DNA from: Acidulodesulfobacterium_A sp049965795
Lineage (GTDB): Bacteria; SZUA-79; Acidulodesulfobacterales; Acidulodesulfobacteraceae
Length of the DNA stretch: 58,953 bases
Assembly: GCA_049965795.1 (NCBI GenBank)
Contig: JBMFVW010000006.1
Coordinates: 1-58,953 of the forward strand
Reading direction: 5' to 3'
Positions within the stretch are counted from its first letter, which is position 1. Every line of letters starts with the position of its first letter. Below the pieces are notes generated by a model. The model was given only the letters and a program-made list of their open reading frames with translations, had not been told where the DNA came from and did no database searches. Made by a program: the position numbers and the translations under genes. Shown here piece after piece: positions 17,309 through 26,764 of this stretch.

Positions 17309-18811
17309 TTAATGTATTGGTTTTAATATAAGATTTTTATGTCTTATGCTTGAAGGCGGTATATTCATAATATCTCTATATTTTGCAATAGTCCTTCTTG
17401 CTATATTTATGCCCTGTTTTTTTAAAATATCGGCTATTTCTACGTCTTTATAAACTTTGCCGCTAAAATGTTCCGAATCTATTATGGATTTAATTCTCGT
17501 CATAACGTTGTCGGATGAAGATCCTCCGTATGAAGCTCCGGTAAAAAAACTTTTAAGCTCAAACACTCCTATATGGGTGCTTAAATATTTATTGGCGGTA
17601 GCCCTTGAGACGGTAGATTCATGTATATTAAGCTCTTCCGATATGTCTTTTAAAATCAAAGGTTTCAGATTGCCGCCGCCTTTATCGAAATAATCATACT
17701 GTTTATCGACTATTTTCTGCGCAATATTTAAAATAGTTTCTTTCCTCGTATTTATACTTTTCATTAACCACATAGCTGATTTAAATCTTTCTTCCGCATA
17801 ATTTTTAATATCCGGCGATACGGCTATTTCACCGCTGATAACTTTTTTATAATACGAATTTACTTTTATTTCCGGAATAGAATCGTCCTGTATATATACT
17901 ACATAACGATCATTCTCTTTTTTTAGGAAAAGGTCCGGGACAATGTAACGCGGGGGTTCTTTGCTGAAATTAGCCGCCGGATTAGGATTTAATTTTTTTA
18001 AATTTTCTATGGAAAACAAAACTTCTTCTAAACTTGTTTTCGTTTCTTTACATATTTTCTGATAGTTTTTAGCGGCTACTTCTTTTAAATACTTATTTAT
18101 TATATCCTTCAGCAGAACATCGCCCTTGAAATAAAAATCAGCCTGAATAGCGAGGCTCGATATTACATTATCGGCGGCTAATCCTACGGGTTCTAATATA
18201 TTAATTTTACAAAGAGTGTCCGCTATAAACATAGCGTCTATATTTTGTGAAATATTTTTTTTTGCAAAATATTCAAGGTCTTCCGTCGAAACCGCAAGAA
18301 ATCCTTTAGAGTCTAAATTACCGGCAATATATTCGGCAAGTATAATTTCATCTTCTGAAAAATTACCGGTTCTTACCTGCTCCATAATATGTTCGTAAAG
18401 CGTTTCCCCTCTATAAAAACTGCTCTCTAATTTATATTCTAAATAATTATTATCCCCGGCACCTAAAATACCGTCGTTTCTTGATAAATCGACAAACTGT
18501 TCGTTATAGTTCACTAAATACTGCGCAATTTCATTAAAACCTTGTTCCGACTCGGAATCTACTTCAACCGGAATAATAGACGAAACCGTCCCGTCGGGTT
18601 TATAATTTTCGCCTTCGCTTTCAATTTCGTCTTCATTTTTCTCGCCTTCGGATTCAGTATCAAGGATAGGGTTTTCCAATATTTCTTGTTTAACCATATC
18701 GGAAAGTTCGATATTATTAAGAGTCAGCATCTTAATCGCAAGCTGCAGCTGGGGGGTCATTACCAACTGTTGGGACAGCTTAAGATTTTGCCTCAGTTCC
18801 ATACCGCTCAT
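17309..18811 (-). CDS. rpoN: RNA polymerase sigma-54 factor
   Basis: This 500-residue sigma factor directs promoters of the -24/-12 type and needs AAA+ activators such as the one at 2022-3536. The glutamine-rich activator-responsive region is at residues 1-45 (QNLKLSQQLVMTPQLQLAIK), then an acidic stretch and the core-binding domain. The helix-turn-helix and the RpoN box ARRTIAKYRD are near the C-terminus. ATG 18811 is preceded by AGGAG at 18818-18822 with seven bases between. That ribosome site abuts the dispersed hairpin at 18824-18852, so the hairpin may affect translation. It follows lptB, then hpf follows it. Confidence 0.94.
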   Translation of the reverse strand: MSGMELRQNLKLSQQLVMTPQLQLAIKMLTLNNIELSDMVKQEILENPILDTESEGEKNEDEIESEGENYKPDGTVSSIIPVEVDSESEQGFNEIAQYLVNYNEQFVDLSRNDGILGAGDNNYLEYKLESSFYRGETLYEHIMEQVRTGNFSEDEIILAEYIAGNLDSKGFLAVSTEDLEYFAKKNISQNIDAMFIADTLCKINILEPVGLAADNVISSLAIQADFYFKGDVLLKDIINKYLKEVAAKNYQKICKETKTSLEEVLFSIENLKKLNPNPAANFSKEPPRYIVPDLFLKKENDRYVVYIQDDSIPEIKVNSYYKKVISGEIAVSPDIKNYAEERFKSAMWLMKSINTRKETILNIAQKIVDKQYDYFDKGGGNLKPLILKDISEELNIHESTVSRATANKYLSTHIGVFELKSFFTGASYGGSSSDNVMTRIKSIIDSEHFSGKVYKDVEIADILKKQGINIARRTIAKYRDIMNIPPSSIRHKNLILKPIH

Positions 18812-18823
18812 AAAAAAACTCCT

Positions 18824-18914
18824 GCGGAAAAGGCGTCAGATTAATTTTCCGCCGACAACTTTCTATGTTAATTAACTTTTATCATGCGGGAAATAAAATC
18901 CGACACCTTTTCCA
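18824..18914. repeat. Paired GCGGAAAA-type inverted repeats upstream of rpoN
   Basis: GCGGAAAA-N13-TTTTCCGC occupies 18824-18852, an eight-pair stem with a core related to GTCAGATTAA. A second, reversed copy (about 18886-18913, GGGAAATAAAATCCGACACC then TTTTCC) can pair with the first, so the whole stretch can also fold as one long hairpin. The first copy lies against the rpoN ribosome site. The rest of the 18812-19008 spacer is AT-rich and without a gene. Confidence 0.75.
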
Positions 18915-19008
18915 AATCAACGTAAAGCTATATAATTCAATTATATTATATAGTTATTTTATTATTTATTATAAAGTTTATTATATATTAATTATATAAC
19001 ATTCAAAT

Positions 19009-19731
19009 CTAAATACCCAAATTAAACTTTTCTCCGAGGAAAAATCTTTTAACGATTGAGCTGGAAATAATGTAGGAGGGAGAACCTTTTTCTATTATTT
19101 TTCCGTCATTTATTATATAAGCGCTGCTGCATATTCTTAAAGCTTCCCTTACGTTATGGTCGGTTATTAAAATGCCGATAGAATCCTTCTTTAAACCTAT
19201 AAGAATATCCTGCATATCCTCTACGGCAATAGGGTCTATGCCGGAAAAAGGCTCGTCTAAAAGTATAAACTTTGGGGAAAGTATAAGCGATCTGGCAACT
19301 TCCACTCTCCTTCTTTCTCCTCCGGATAAACTCATAACAGAAGATTTTCTTACTTTCTCGAGTCCGAATTTTTCTATTAATTCATTAAGTCTTTGATTTT
19401 TTTCTTTTTCGGATATTTTTAAAAGTTCGAAAATAGCCGTAAGATTCTCTTCCGCTGTTAGCTTCCTGAATACCGAAGTTTCCTGCGGTAAATAGCCTAT
19501 ACCTAACCTCGCACGTTTATACATAGGCAGTTTAGTAATTTCGACTTCGTCCAAAAATATAGAACCGCCGTCCGGCCTAAGCATACCCGAAATCATATTA
19601 AAAGTAGTCGTCTTGCCTGCACCGTTAGGCCCTAAAAGACCCGTTATCTCTCCGGGCTTAATTTCAAGGCAAACTTCATTTACTACAGTCCTCTTTTTAA
19701 ATTTTTTAATTAAGTTTACGGCTTTTATCAT
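19009..19731 (-). CDS. lptB: LPS export ATP-binding protein LptB
   Basis: The 240-residue ABC ATPase powers LPS extraction with LptF and LptG. It has Walker A GPNGAGKTT near residue 35, the Q-loop YLPQE near residue 82, the signature LSGGERRRVEVAR near residue 140, Walker B FILLDEPFSGIDP near residue 155 and the switch His in ITDHNVRE. The GGERRR form of the signature is typical of LptB rather than amino-acid ABC proteins. It starts two bases after lptA, in the lptC-lptA-lptB order. Confidence 0.95.
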   Translation of the reverse strand: MIKAVNLIKKFKKRTVVNEVCLEIKPGEITGLLGPNGAGKTTTFNMISGMLRPDGGSIFLDEVEITKLPMYKRARLGIGYLPQETSVFRKLTAEENLTAIFELLKISEKEKNQRLNELIEKFGLEKVRKSSVMSLSGGERRRVEVARSLILSPKFILLDEPFSGIDPIAVEDMQDILIGLKKDSIGILITDHNVREALRICSSAYIINDGKIIEKGSPSYIISSSIVKRFFLGEKFNLGI

Positions 19732-19733
19732 CG

Positions 19734-20279
19734 TTATTTCTTTGTTTTTACATTATTTTTTTTTACGCCTATAGACTTTTTTGAATAAACTACGGCATTA
19801 ACACGTTTTGGACCGCCGATTACGGTAGAAATGCCGGTTTTAAAATTAATTATTATTTTCTTTCCGGCTATTCTGTTTTTCCCTTCATATGCCACCGGAT
19901 TTTCCGTTATTACCGCAATTTTCTTTTTGTCGTAATAAACGGCTTTGCCTCCGGTGATATTATCTTTGCCTTTTATAATATGCACGTTTCCCGTAGCGAT
20001 AAGTATTTTAATTTTATTTTTTTTAGTATATATAATTTTAAGTACCGACGACAGTATCTTCAGTTTTCCCTTAAGAGCCACCACGTGCCCCGTAAATACC
20101 GCAATATGAGTTTTATTGTCGACCGTTAAAGAATCGGACTTTATATCGGTTTTACTACGGGTATTTTCCGCATTATTTAAATTATTACGAATTGCAGCGC
20201 CGAACGATAAATTATTTTGAAATAGTAAAAATATCGGCAAAAAAATAAAAACGATAAAAAAATAAAATTTAATTTTCAT
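19734..20279 (-). CDS. lptA: Periplasmic LPS transport protein LptA
   Basis: The 181-residue protein has an N-terminal signal peptide (YFFIVFIFLPIFLLFQ) ending near AIRNN, then an OstA-fold beta-jellyroll (about 40-165). Motifs such as IKSDSLTVDN, AVFTGHVVALKG, ATGNVHIIKG and GGKAVYYDKK are typical of LptA. Monomers stack into the periplasmic bridge that carries LPS to the outer membrane. The tail is basic and Lys-rich. It sits between lptC and lptB in a cassette where all genes are two to about 25 bases apart. Confidence 0.92.
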   Translation of the reverse strand: MKIKFYFFIVFIFLPIFLLFQNNLSFGAAIRNNLNNAENTRSKTDIKSDSLTVDNKTHIAVFTGHVVALKGKLKILSSVLKIIYTKKNKIKILIATGNVHIIKGKDNITGGKAVYYDKKKIAVITENPVAYEGKNRIAGKKIIINFKTGISTVIGGPKRVNAVVYSKKSIGVKKNNVKTKK

Positions 20280-20303
20280 TTAGACAACCTTCGCATATTA
20301 GCG

Positions 20304-20864
20304 TTATTTAGATAAAAAATGAACGTTTTTCCTTAAAACGAATAATTTCTTTTTTACGTAATAGATAAATCCTTCTCCTGAAATAAAATAATTTTTGCTT
20401 TTAATTTTCATGCCGTCCGGAGCCGCTATTTCGTCTTTTTTAGCAAAATAATCTATTACGTCGGTTCTAATCAACATACCGTTAGTTCCTTTTATCGACA
20501 CTCCGCCTGAGATTACTACGTTTTTAGAAACGGTATTAAGTTTTCCGGTTTCCCCGTTTATTATATAAGCCGGTTTTTTATTTTTGCCGTAAATATAAAT
20601 CTTAACGGCGTTTAATTTTATTATATTTTTCTTTTTAGACTGATAATTTAAACTTTTAGCAAAAATTTCATAAGCAAGAATCCCTTTTTTATAAAATTTA
20701 TAATCCACTTTTTTAAGGCTTATGTATCCTTTAGATATCTTGAAATTGAAAAGCCCTCTATTTCCGCGAAGATAATGGAGTATAAGAAAAACTGCCAGAA
20801 CAGCGATAAAGCATAAAGACGTTATGAGCGCAATTATTCTTATAGTTTTCCGGTCTAAGGACAT
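20304..20864 (-). CDS. lptC: LPS export protein LptC
   Basis: The 186-residue protein has one N-terminal membrane helix (about residues 7-29, IIALITSLCFIAVLAVFLIL), then a periplasmic OstA-like beta domain with short strands ending in GEGFIYYVKKK. LptC takes LPS from LptB2FG and passes it to LptA. Sequence conservation in this family is poor, so the call rests on topology, the beta pattern and its place nine bases after kdsC and 24 bases before lptA. Confidence 0.87.
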   Translation of the reverse strand: MSLDRKTIRIIALITSLCFIAVLAVFLILHYLRGNRGLFNFKISKGYISLKKVDYKFYKKGILAYEIFAKSLNYQSKKKNIIKLNAVKIYIYGKNKKPAYIINGETGKLNTVSKNVVISGGVSIKGTNGMLIRTDVIDYFAKKDEIAAPDGMKIKSKNYFISGEGFIYYVKKKLFVLRKNVHFLSK

Positions 20865-20873
20865 ATAATTTAA

Positions 20874-21389
20874 TTAAAACGAATTTAAAAATTTTGAAAG
20901 AAATCCCTTTTCTTTTAAAATTATATCGCAAATCTCCCTCACCGCACCGCACCCGCCGATTTTAGACGTAACGATATCAGCGCAATCTTTTATGTATTCG
21001 GGCGCATTAGGAACAGTAGCCGAAATTGCGGCTAATTTTAAAAGTTCTATATCTACAATATCGTCCCCCATGTAAAATAAATTTTTAACGTCAATTTTAA
21101 ACTCTTTTAATATCGGTTTCAGTGCTTTATACTTATCCTTGCATCCCTCGATATAAAAATCCACTTCAAGCTCCTTGGCCCTAAAAGAAGCTGCATGGCT
21201 TGTTCTTGCGGAAATCATGCCGACTTTTAATCCTGATTTTTTAGCCAGCTTCATACCCGCTCCGTCATGGGCAAAAAAAGTTTTTGTTTCAACTCCGTTT
21301 TCGGATAAATATATTTTTCCGTCCGTCAAGATGCCGTCCACATCAAAAACTAAAATTTCTATATCCGAAAAGTTTAATTTTTTAGTCAT
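20874..21389 (-). CDS. kdsC: 3-deoxy-manno-octulosonate-8-phosphate phosphatase
   Basis: This 171-residue HAD-family enzyme removes phosphate from Kdo-8-phosphate. The catalytic loop FDVDGILTDGKIYL is near residue 14, with the nucleophile and acid aspartates, and the metal site YMGDDIVDIELL is near residue 106. It has no cap domain, as expected for the tetrameric KdsC type. It starts two bases after kdsD. Together with kdsA and kdsD it supplies Kdo, the sugar that links lipid A to the LPS core. Confidence 0.94.
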   Translation of the reverse strand: MTKKLNFSDIEILVFDVDGILTDGKIYLSENGVETKTFFAHDGAGMKLAKKSGLKVGMISARTSHAASFRAKELEVDFYIEGCKDKYKALKPILKEFKIDVKNLFYMGDDIVDIELLKLAAISATVPNAPEYIKDCADIVTSKIGGCGAVREICDIILKEKGFLSKFLNSF

Positions 21390-21391
21390 AT

Positions 21392-22366
21392 TTATATTAT
21401 TCCAGCTTTTATTATATCGTGTATATGAATAACTCCTGCCGGAGTTTTATCGTCGTCCGATTCTACTACAAACAATGAAGTAATTTTCGATTCCTCCATT
21501 TTTTGCAGAGCGTTAACGGCAAGAGCATTCTTAAGTATAGTTTTAGGATTTTTAGTCATTATGCTTTTTACGGGTTCGTTTATTATATCTGTCGGGGAAA
21601 GCATTGCCCTCCTCAAATCTCCGTCAACTATTATCCCGCATAGAAAGTTATTCCCGTCTATAACTCCGGTAAGCCCTAATCTTTTAGAATTCATTTCTAA
21701 AATAGCGTCTTTTAATAAAACCGTATCCCTGACCAAAGGCATTTCTTCGCTCTTATGCATTAACTCAGACACTTTTATAAATTTTTTGCCTATAGAACCT
21801 CCCGGATGAAGTTTTGCAAAATCTTCTTCCAAAAAGTTGCGTTCTTTTAAAAGCGCAACTGCAAGAGCATCGCCGATTGCAAGCTGAGCCGTCGTGCTGG
21901 CGGTAGGGGCTATATTATAGGGACATGCTTCTTGAGCTACGGATACGTCGAAAAAATAATCGGACAATTCAAATAAGCGCGAACGCTTATTGCCTGAAAA
22001 TCCGATAATTTTAGCACCTATAAGCTTTATTGCCGGCAGTATCGAAACTATTTCTTTGGTATTTCCGCTGTTAGACAAAACAATTACCGCATCGTTTTTA
22101 GAAATAACTCCAAGATCGCCGTGAGAAGCTTCCGCAGGATGCATAAAAAAAGAAGGAGTACCTGTGCTTGCAAGGGTAGAAGATATCTTTCTGGCGATAA
22201 TACCTGATTTTCCCATTCCGGTTAAAATAACTTTGCCTTTAATCTCTATAAGACAATGCACCATTTTTTCGAAATTATCGTCAAGCCTGCTTATAAGGGC
22301 AGACACCGAATCGGATTCTATTTTTAAAACGCTTTCTGCCGTTTTTAATATATTATGCTGCGTCAT
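21392..22366 (-). CDS. kdsD: Arabinose-5-phosphate isomerase
   Basis: The 324-residue enzyme interconverts ribulose-5-phosphate and arabinose-5-phosphate, the precursor of Kdo. It has an N-terminal SIS domain (GKSGIIARKISSTLASTGTP near residue 52, HGDLGVI near 86, SNSGNTKE near 97) and two CBS domains at about 200-320. The Lys, His and Glu residues of the active site appear in place. It lies between kdsA and kdsC. Confidence 0.94.
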   Translation of the reverse strand: MTQHNILKTAESVLKIESDSVSALISRLDDNFEKMVHCLIEIKGKVILTGMGKSGIIARKISSTLASTGTPSFFMHPAEASHGDLGVISKNDAVIVLSNSGNTKEIVSILPAIKLIGAKIIGFSGNKRSRLFELSDYFFDVSVAQEACPYNIAPTASTTAQLAIGDALAVALLKERNFLEEDFAKLHPGGSIGKKFIKVSELMHKSEEMPLVRDTVLLKDAILEMNSKRLGLTGVIDGNNFLCGIIVDGDLRRAMLSPTDIINEPVKSIMTKNPKTILKNALAVNALQKMEESKITSLFVVESDDDKTPAGVIHIHDIIKAGII

Positions 22367-22374
22367 TTTTCGTT

Positions 22375-23217
22375 TTATATTTTACTATATTTAGATATTT
22401 CTAAGATATTTTTTAAATTTTCTTTAAATGAGCTTAAATAGAAGGAATTTGCGGAATCGCTTAAAGCTCTCGGAGGGTCTGTATGAACTTCAAAAAATAA
22501 ACCGTCGATTCCTACCGCTGCTGCCGCCCTTGCAAGCGGCATAACGTATTCCCTGTTTCCGGATGAAACCGCACCCCCTCCTCCTGGAAGTTGTACGCTG
22601 TGCGTAGCATCGAAAACTACAAGAGCTCCCGTTTCTTTCATTACAGGAATAGACCTGAAATCGACGACAAGATTATTATAGCCGAAACTTACCCCTCTTT
22701 CGGTCAAAATCACCTTATAATTTTCTGCCGACGCAATTTTTTCTACTATAAATTTAGTGTCCCACGGTGCCATAAACTGGCCTTTCTTAACGTTAATTAC
22801 TTTTCCGGTTTTTGCCGATTCCAAAATAATATCGGTTTGACGGCACAAAAAAGCCGGTATCTGTATAACATCGAGAACGCCGCCGGCAATTTCGGCTTCT
22901 CTTGCGCTATGAACGTCGCTTAATATCGGAACGTCGTATTTTGCTTTAATGCCGCTTAATATTTTTAAACCTTTATCTATGCCCGGACCCCGGAAAGAGT
23001 TAACCGAAGTTCTGTTTGCCTTATCGTAAGAAGCCTTAAATATAAGATTAAAATTTAGCTCTTCGGAATATTCCTTCAGCGTCGAAACTATATCATCCAT
23101 AACGGCGGCGTCCTCTATTGCGCATGGACCGGCAATTACAAAAGGATAGTCGTTATTAAATTTAAATTTTAATTCCGACGCTAAATCTTCTTTTGTAAAA
23201 ATATTTATTTTTTTCAT
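22375..23217 (-). CDS. kdsA: Kdo-8-phosphate synthase
   Basis: The 280-residue enzyme condenses phosphoenolpyruvate with arabinose-5-phosphate. Characteristic segments are FVIAGPCAIED near residue 26, FKASYDKANRTS near residue 60, FRGPGIDKGL, SDVHSA and the C-terminal EVHTDPPRALSDS. The C-terminal Cys of metal-dependent forms would lie in a different context here (PAFLCRQTD, near residue 123), so the metal class should be judged by alignment. It is separated from pyrG by 50 bases and from kdsD by nine. Confidence 0.94.
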   Translation of the reverse strand: MKKINIFTKEDLASELKFKFNNDYPFVIAGPCAIEDAAVMDDIVSTLKEYSEELNFNLIFKASYDKANRTSVNSFRGPGIDKGLKILSGIKAKYDVPILSDVHSAREAEIAGGVLDVIQIPAFLCRQTDIILESAKTGKVINVKKGQFMAPWDTKFIVEKIASAENYKVILTERGVSFGYNNLVVDFRSIPVMKETGALVVFDATHSVQLPGGGGAVSSGNREYVMPLARAAAAVGIDGLFFEVHTDPPRALSDSANSFYLSSFKENLKNILEISKYSKI

Positions 23218-23267
23218 ATTGTTTAATTTTAATTTGTGCGAAATGCAGGAAAAATTTAAATATTATT

Positions 23268-25049
23268 TTAAACTGGGACGGTTTTGCTTTTTCTTTTATG
23301 TTTATTTACTTTATCGGCGGCTTTAGCAGTATTCTTAGTTTTAAGATTAGCTTTAAACTTAGGCTGAACCGATAATAAATTATTCGAATATTTAACTGCA
23401 GCCGCAATAAATTCCCTGAACAGCGGATGAGGATAAAGCGGGGAAGATTTAAATTCCGGATGAAACTGGCACCCTATATACCATGGATGGTCTTTAATCT
23501 CGCAAATCTCTATAAGTTTATCATCCGGAGACGTACCAGAAAAAACAAAACCGGAAGTTTTAAATTTTTCTCTGTATTTATTGTTAAATTCAAATCTGTG
23601 TCTGTGTCTTTCGCTTATAATAATGTTTCCGTCATGATTCAACTTTACGCAGTTTTTATTATTAGCCGGATGTTTTTTATTGTTTTTATAATAAATTTGA
23701 TAAGCAAGCGTATTTTTAGATATTACGCATGGATATGCTCCTAATCTCATAGTTCCGCCCATATTGCCGATGTCTTTCTGATCGTCCATTATGCTGATTA
23801 CCGGATCCGGCGTAATTTCATCGAATTCGTAAGAATTAGCGTCTTTCAACCCCAGAACGTTTCTTGCATATTCTACAGTCATAAGCTGCATTCCGAGACA
23901 TATTCCGAAATAAGGGATATTGTTAGTCCTGGCATAATTGATTGCCCTGAGCATGCCGCTAATGCCGCGGGAACCAAAACCGCCCGGAACTAAGATGCCG
24001 GAACATCCTTCCAATTCTTTAAGATTATCCTTCCAGTCGTCTCCTTCCAAGTCTTCGGAATTAATATATTTTATATTTACGTTTACGTTATTGGCAAGAC
24101 CCCCGTGAATAAGGCTCTCGTTTAAGCTTTTATAAGACTCTTTAAGATTTACGTATTTTCCTACTACGGCTATAGTAACTAAATTTTTAAGCGTTTTTAA
24201 AGTATTAGATATATTCGTCCATGCGTTTAAATCCGGAGACTTAGCCCATATATTTAAGTATTCTATTATTTTGGAATCAAGTTTTTCTTCATGAAGGGAA
24301 AGCGGAACGTCGTAAATGCTTTCTTCGTCTTTAGCGGTAATAACTGCATCTGCTTCGACATTGCAGAAAAGGGCTATTTTTTCTCTTATATCCTGCGGCA
24401 GAACCCTGTCCGCCCTGCATATTATAATCGAAGGTTCTATGCCTATAGCCCTCAATTCTTTAACGGAATGCTGGGTCGGCTTGGTTTTAAGCTCGTCTGC
24501 GGTTTTTATAAACGGAACTAAGGTTAAATGGATATAAAGAACGTCGTCTTTGCCTTTGTCTAATTTAAACTGTCTTATAGCCTCAAGAAAGGGAAGGCTT
24601 TCTATGTCGCCTACGGTTCCCCCTATTTCTATAATCGCAACGTCTTTGCCTTCCGACGCTTCGATAATTCTTTTTTTTATTTCGTCTGTTATATGCGGAA
24701 TTACTTGAACGGTTTTGCCGAGATAAGATCCTTTTCTTTCGTTGCCTATAACGGCATCGTAAGCCTGTCCGCTTGTTAAATTGTTCTTTTTCGTAAGGGA
24801 AAGCGACGTAAACCTTTCGTAATGGCCGAGATCCAGGTCGGTTTCGGCTCCGTCGTCGGTAACAAAAACCTCTCCGTGCTGAAAAGGATTCATAGTTCCG
24901 GGATCAACGTTTATGTAAGGATCAAGCTTCTGCATTGTTATATTAAGCCCCCTTGCTTCGAGAAGAGCTCCTATAGATGAAGCCGCAATGCCCTTTCCAA
25001 GACTTGAAACTACACCGCCTGTTATAAATATATACTTTGTCTTATTCAT
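23268..25049 (-). CDS. pyrG: CTP synthase with basic C-terminal tail
   Basis: The 593-residue enzyme converts UTP to CTP using glutamine. The synthetase domain (about residues 1-267) starts KYIFITGGVVSSLGKGIAAS. The glutamine amidotransferase domain (about 300-550) has the nucleophile in GICLGMQ and the His-Glu pair in HPEFKSSP. About 40 residues beyond the usual end are Lys-, Asn- and Thr-rich (KANLKTKNTAKAADKVNKHK) and look disordered. CTP is needed to activate Kdo as CMP-Kdo, which fits with kdsA next to it. The start overlaps the end of dapB by eight bases. Confidence 0.94.
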   Translation of the reverse strand: MNKTKYIFITGGVVSSLGKGIAASSIGALLEARGLNITMQKLDPYINVDPGTMNPFQHGEVFVTDDGAETDLDLGHYERFTSLSLTKKNNLTSGQAYDAVIGNERKGSYLGKTVQVIPHITDEIKKRIIEASEGKDVAIIEIGGTVGDIESLPFLEAIRQFKLDKGKDDVLYIHLTLVPFIKTADELKTKPTQHSVKELRAIGIEPSIIICRADRVLPQDIREKIALFCNVEADAVITAKDEESIYDVPLSLHEEKLDSKIIEYLNIWAKSPDLNAWTNISNTLKTLKNLVTIAVVGKYVNLKESYKSLNESLIHGGLANNVNVNIKYINSEDLEGDDWKDNLKELEGCSGILVPGGFGSRGISGMLRAINYARTNNIPYFGICLGMQLMTVEYARNVLGLKDANSYEFDEITPDPVISIMDDQKDIGNMGGTMRLGAYPCVISKNTLAYQIYYKNNKKHPANNKNCVKLNHDGNIIISERHRHRFEFNNKYREKFKTSGFVFSGTSPDDKLIEICEIKDHPWYIGCQFHPEFKSSPLYPHPLFREFIAAAVKYSNNLLSVQPKFKANLKTKNTAKAADKVNKHKRKSKTVPV

Positions 25050-25887
25050 ATTTATTCAACCCCAAAACGTCTCTCATATCATAAAATCCTTTATTTTTAT
25101 CGCTAAGCCATAAGGCGGCTTTAACTGCGCCCCGCGCAAAATTATTTCTGGATACCGCTTTATGGGTAATTTCGATTATTTCTTCGTTTCCTGCAAATAT
25201 TACCTTGTGTTCTCCGATAATATCACCTGCTCTTACCGAAAATATGCCTATTTCGTCTTTTTTTCTTTCCCCGACGTCTCCGCACCTGCCGTAAACAGCT
25301 TTATCCCCAAGCTCTATATGCCTCTGTTTAGCTACAGAGTCGGCAAGCATTTTAGCAGTTCCGCTTGGAGCATCCTTTTTCTTTTTATGGTGCATTTCAA
25401 TTATCTCGCAGTCGTAATTTACACCGAGATATTTAGACGCATCATAGACGATGTTCATTAAAACGTTTATTCCCAGACTCATATTGCCCGACAAAACTAT
25501 CGGAATACGCTTCCCGTAATCCTCTACCGTTTTTAAATCGTTTTCCGAAAATCCGGTGGAACCGATAACTATAGGAACATTATAGAGCGCCGCCTCTTCC
25601 GCATGTATCAAAGATGCGCTTTTAGACGTGAAATCTATAACGACTTTTTTCTTAATAGCGGCGGTTAGATGAAGAGCTTCTTTTAAAGTAAAAAATTTTC
25701 CCGCCGAAATTTTATTAGATTCTAATTCACATAAATCTTTAAAGGGTGCAACAGTTGTTTCATCCGCAGCGTAATTTGAATCGACACCTCCTATAAATAA
25801 TAAATCCGAATAATCGGAAAGAACGGATATTATCGCACTCCCCATTCTCCCCTTGCTGCCGCAAACTATTATACCTGTTTTTTCCAT
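25042..25887 (-). CDS. dapB: 4-hydroxy-tetrahydrodipicolinate reductase
   Basis: The 281-residue enzyme reduces the DapA product in the lysine and meso-diaminopimelate pathway. It has the nucleotide-binding GSKGRMGSAI near residue 9, IDFTS near residue 99, SGNMSLGINV near residue 133 and the substrate loop HHKKKKDAPSGTA near residue 165. It is slightly longer than the roughly 265-residue average. The ATG shares one base with the dapA stop and the end overlaps pyrG, so coupling is tight. Confidence 0.94.
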   Translation of the reverse strand: MEKTGIIVCGSKGRMGSAIISVLSDYSDLLFIGGVDSNYAADETTVAPFKDLCELESNKISAGKFFTLKEALHLTAAIKKKVVIDFTSKSASLIHAEEAALYNVPIVIGSTGFSENDLKTVEDYGKRIPIVLSGNMSLGINVLMNIVYDASKYLGVNYDCEIIEMHHKKKKDAPSGTAKMLADSVAKQRHIELGDKAVYGRCGDVGERKKDEIGIFSVRAGDIIGEHKVIFAGNEEIIEITHKAVSRNNFARGAVKAALWLSDKNKGFYDMRDVLGLNKYE

Positions 25888-26762
25888 TATTGCAATATCC
25901 CGAATTCTTTTAATGCCGTTTTTATATTGTCTATACTGACGCCGGAAGCTTCCGATAAAGGAAGCCTTATTTCATTTTCTATAAATCCCATTATGTTTAA
26001 AGCTTTTTTTACCGGTATAGGATTAGTTTCTATAAACATTGCCTTAATAAGCGGAAGCAGTTTAAAATTAAGCTTCCTGGCAGACTTAAGGTCTCCCTTT
26101 AGCGCGTAATCCGTCATAAGTGACATATCTTTAGGCGCAACATTTGAAACCGTCGAGATAACGCCGTGTCCTCCTATAGCAATTATAGGAAGAGTGAGAG
26201 CATCGTCGCCGGATAAAACGCAAAATTTTTCGGGTGCTTTTCTTAAAATAGCAGTTGACTGTTCCAAAGAACCGCTTGCTTCTTTAATACCTATTATATT
26301 ATCTATTTCGGCAAGTCTTAAAACAGTTTCAGGAAGAATATTTACAGCAGTTCTTGTAGGAACGTTATAAAGAATTACAGGTTTGGAACAGCCGGCGGCA
26401 ATAGTTTTAAAATGAAGAAAAAGCCCCTCCTGGGTAGGTTTATTGTAATACGGCGTGATTTGCAAATGTCCGTCGATTTTAAATTTTTCCGCTTCTTTTG
26501 CAAGATGGACGGCTTCTACCGTATTATTAGAACCTGTTCCGGCTATAACTTTGATTCTGTCACCAGCCGCTTCGGCAGCAATTCTAATGACATCTATATG
26601 TTCTTCAAACGAAAGAGTTGCAGACTCGCCTGTACTTCCGCAAGCAACTATTCCGGCCGCTCCGTTTTCTATCTGAAATTCTATAAGTTTTCTAAGTGCT
26701 TTTTCATCTATTTTACCGCCTTTAAAAGGCGTTACTATTGCCGTAAAAACTCCTTTAAACAT
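25887..26762 (-). CDS. dapA: 4-hydroxy-tetrahydrodipicolinate synthase
   Basis: The 291-residue TIM-barrel aldolase condenses pyruvate with aspartate semialdehyde. Motifs: GSTGESATLSFEEH near residue 42, PYYNKPTQEG near residue 105, YNVPTRTAVN near residue 132 with the catalytic Tyr, and the Schiff-base Lys in IIGIKEASG near residue 159. It lies two bases after lysA and overlaps dapB by one base; the three form a lysine and peptidoglycan precursor unit. Confidence 0.95.
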   Translation of the reverse strand: MFKGVFTAIVTPFKGGKIDEKALRKLIEFQIENGAAGIVACGSTGESATLSFEEHIDVIRIAAEAAGDRIKVIAGTGSNNTVEAVHLAKEAEKFKIDGHLQITPYYNKPTQEGLFLHFKTIAAGCSKPVILYNVPTRTAVNILPETVLRLAEIDNIIGIKEASGSLEQSTAILRKAPEKFCVLSGDDALTLPIIAIGGHGVISTVSNVAPKDMSLMTDYALKGDLKSARKLNFKLLPLIKAMFIETNPIPVKKALNIMGFIENEIRLPLSEASGVSIDNIKTALKEFGILQ

Positions 26763-26764
26763 AT

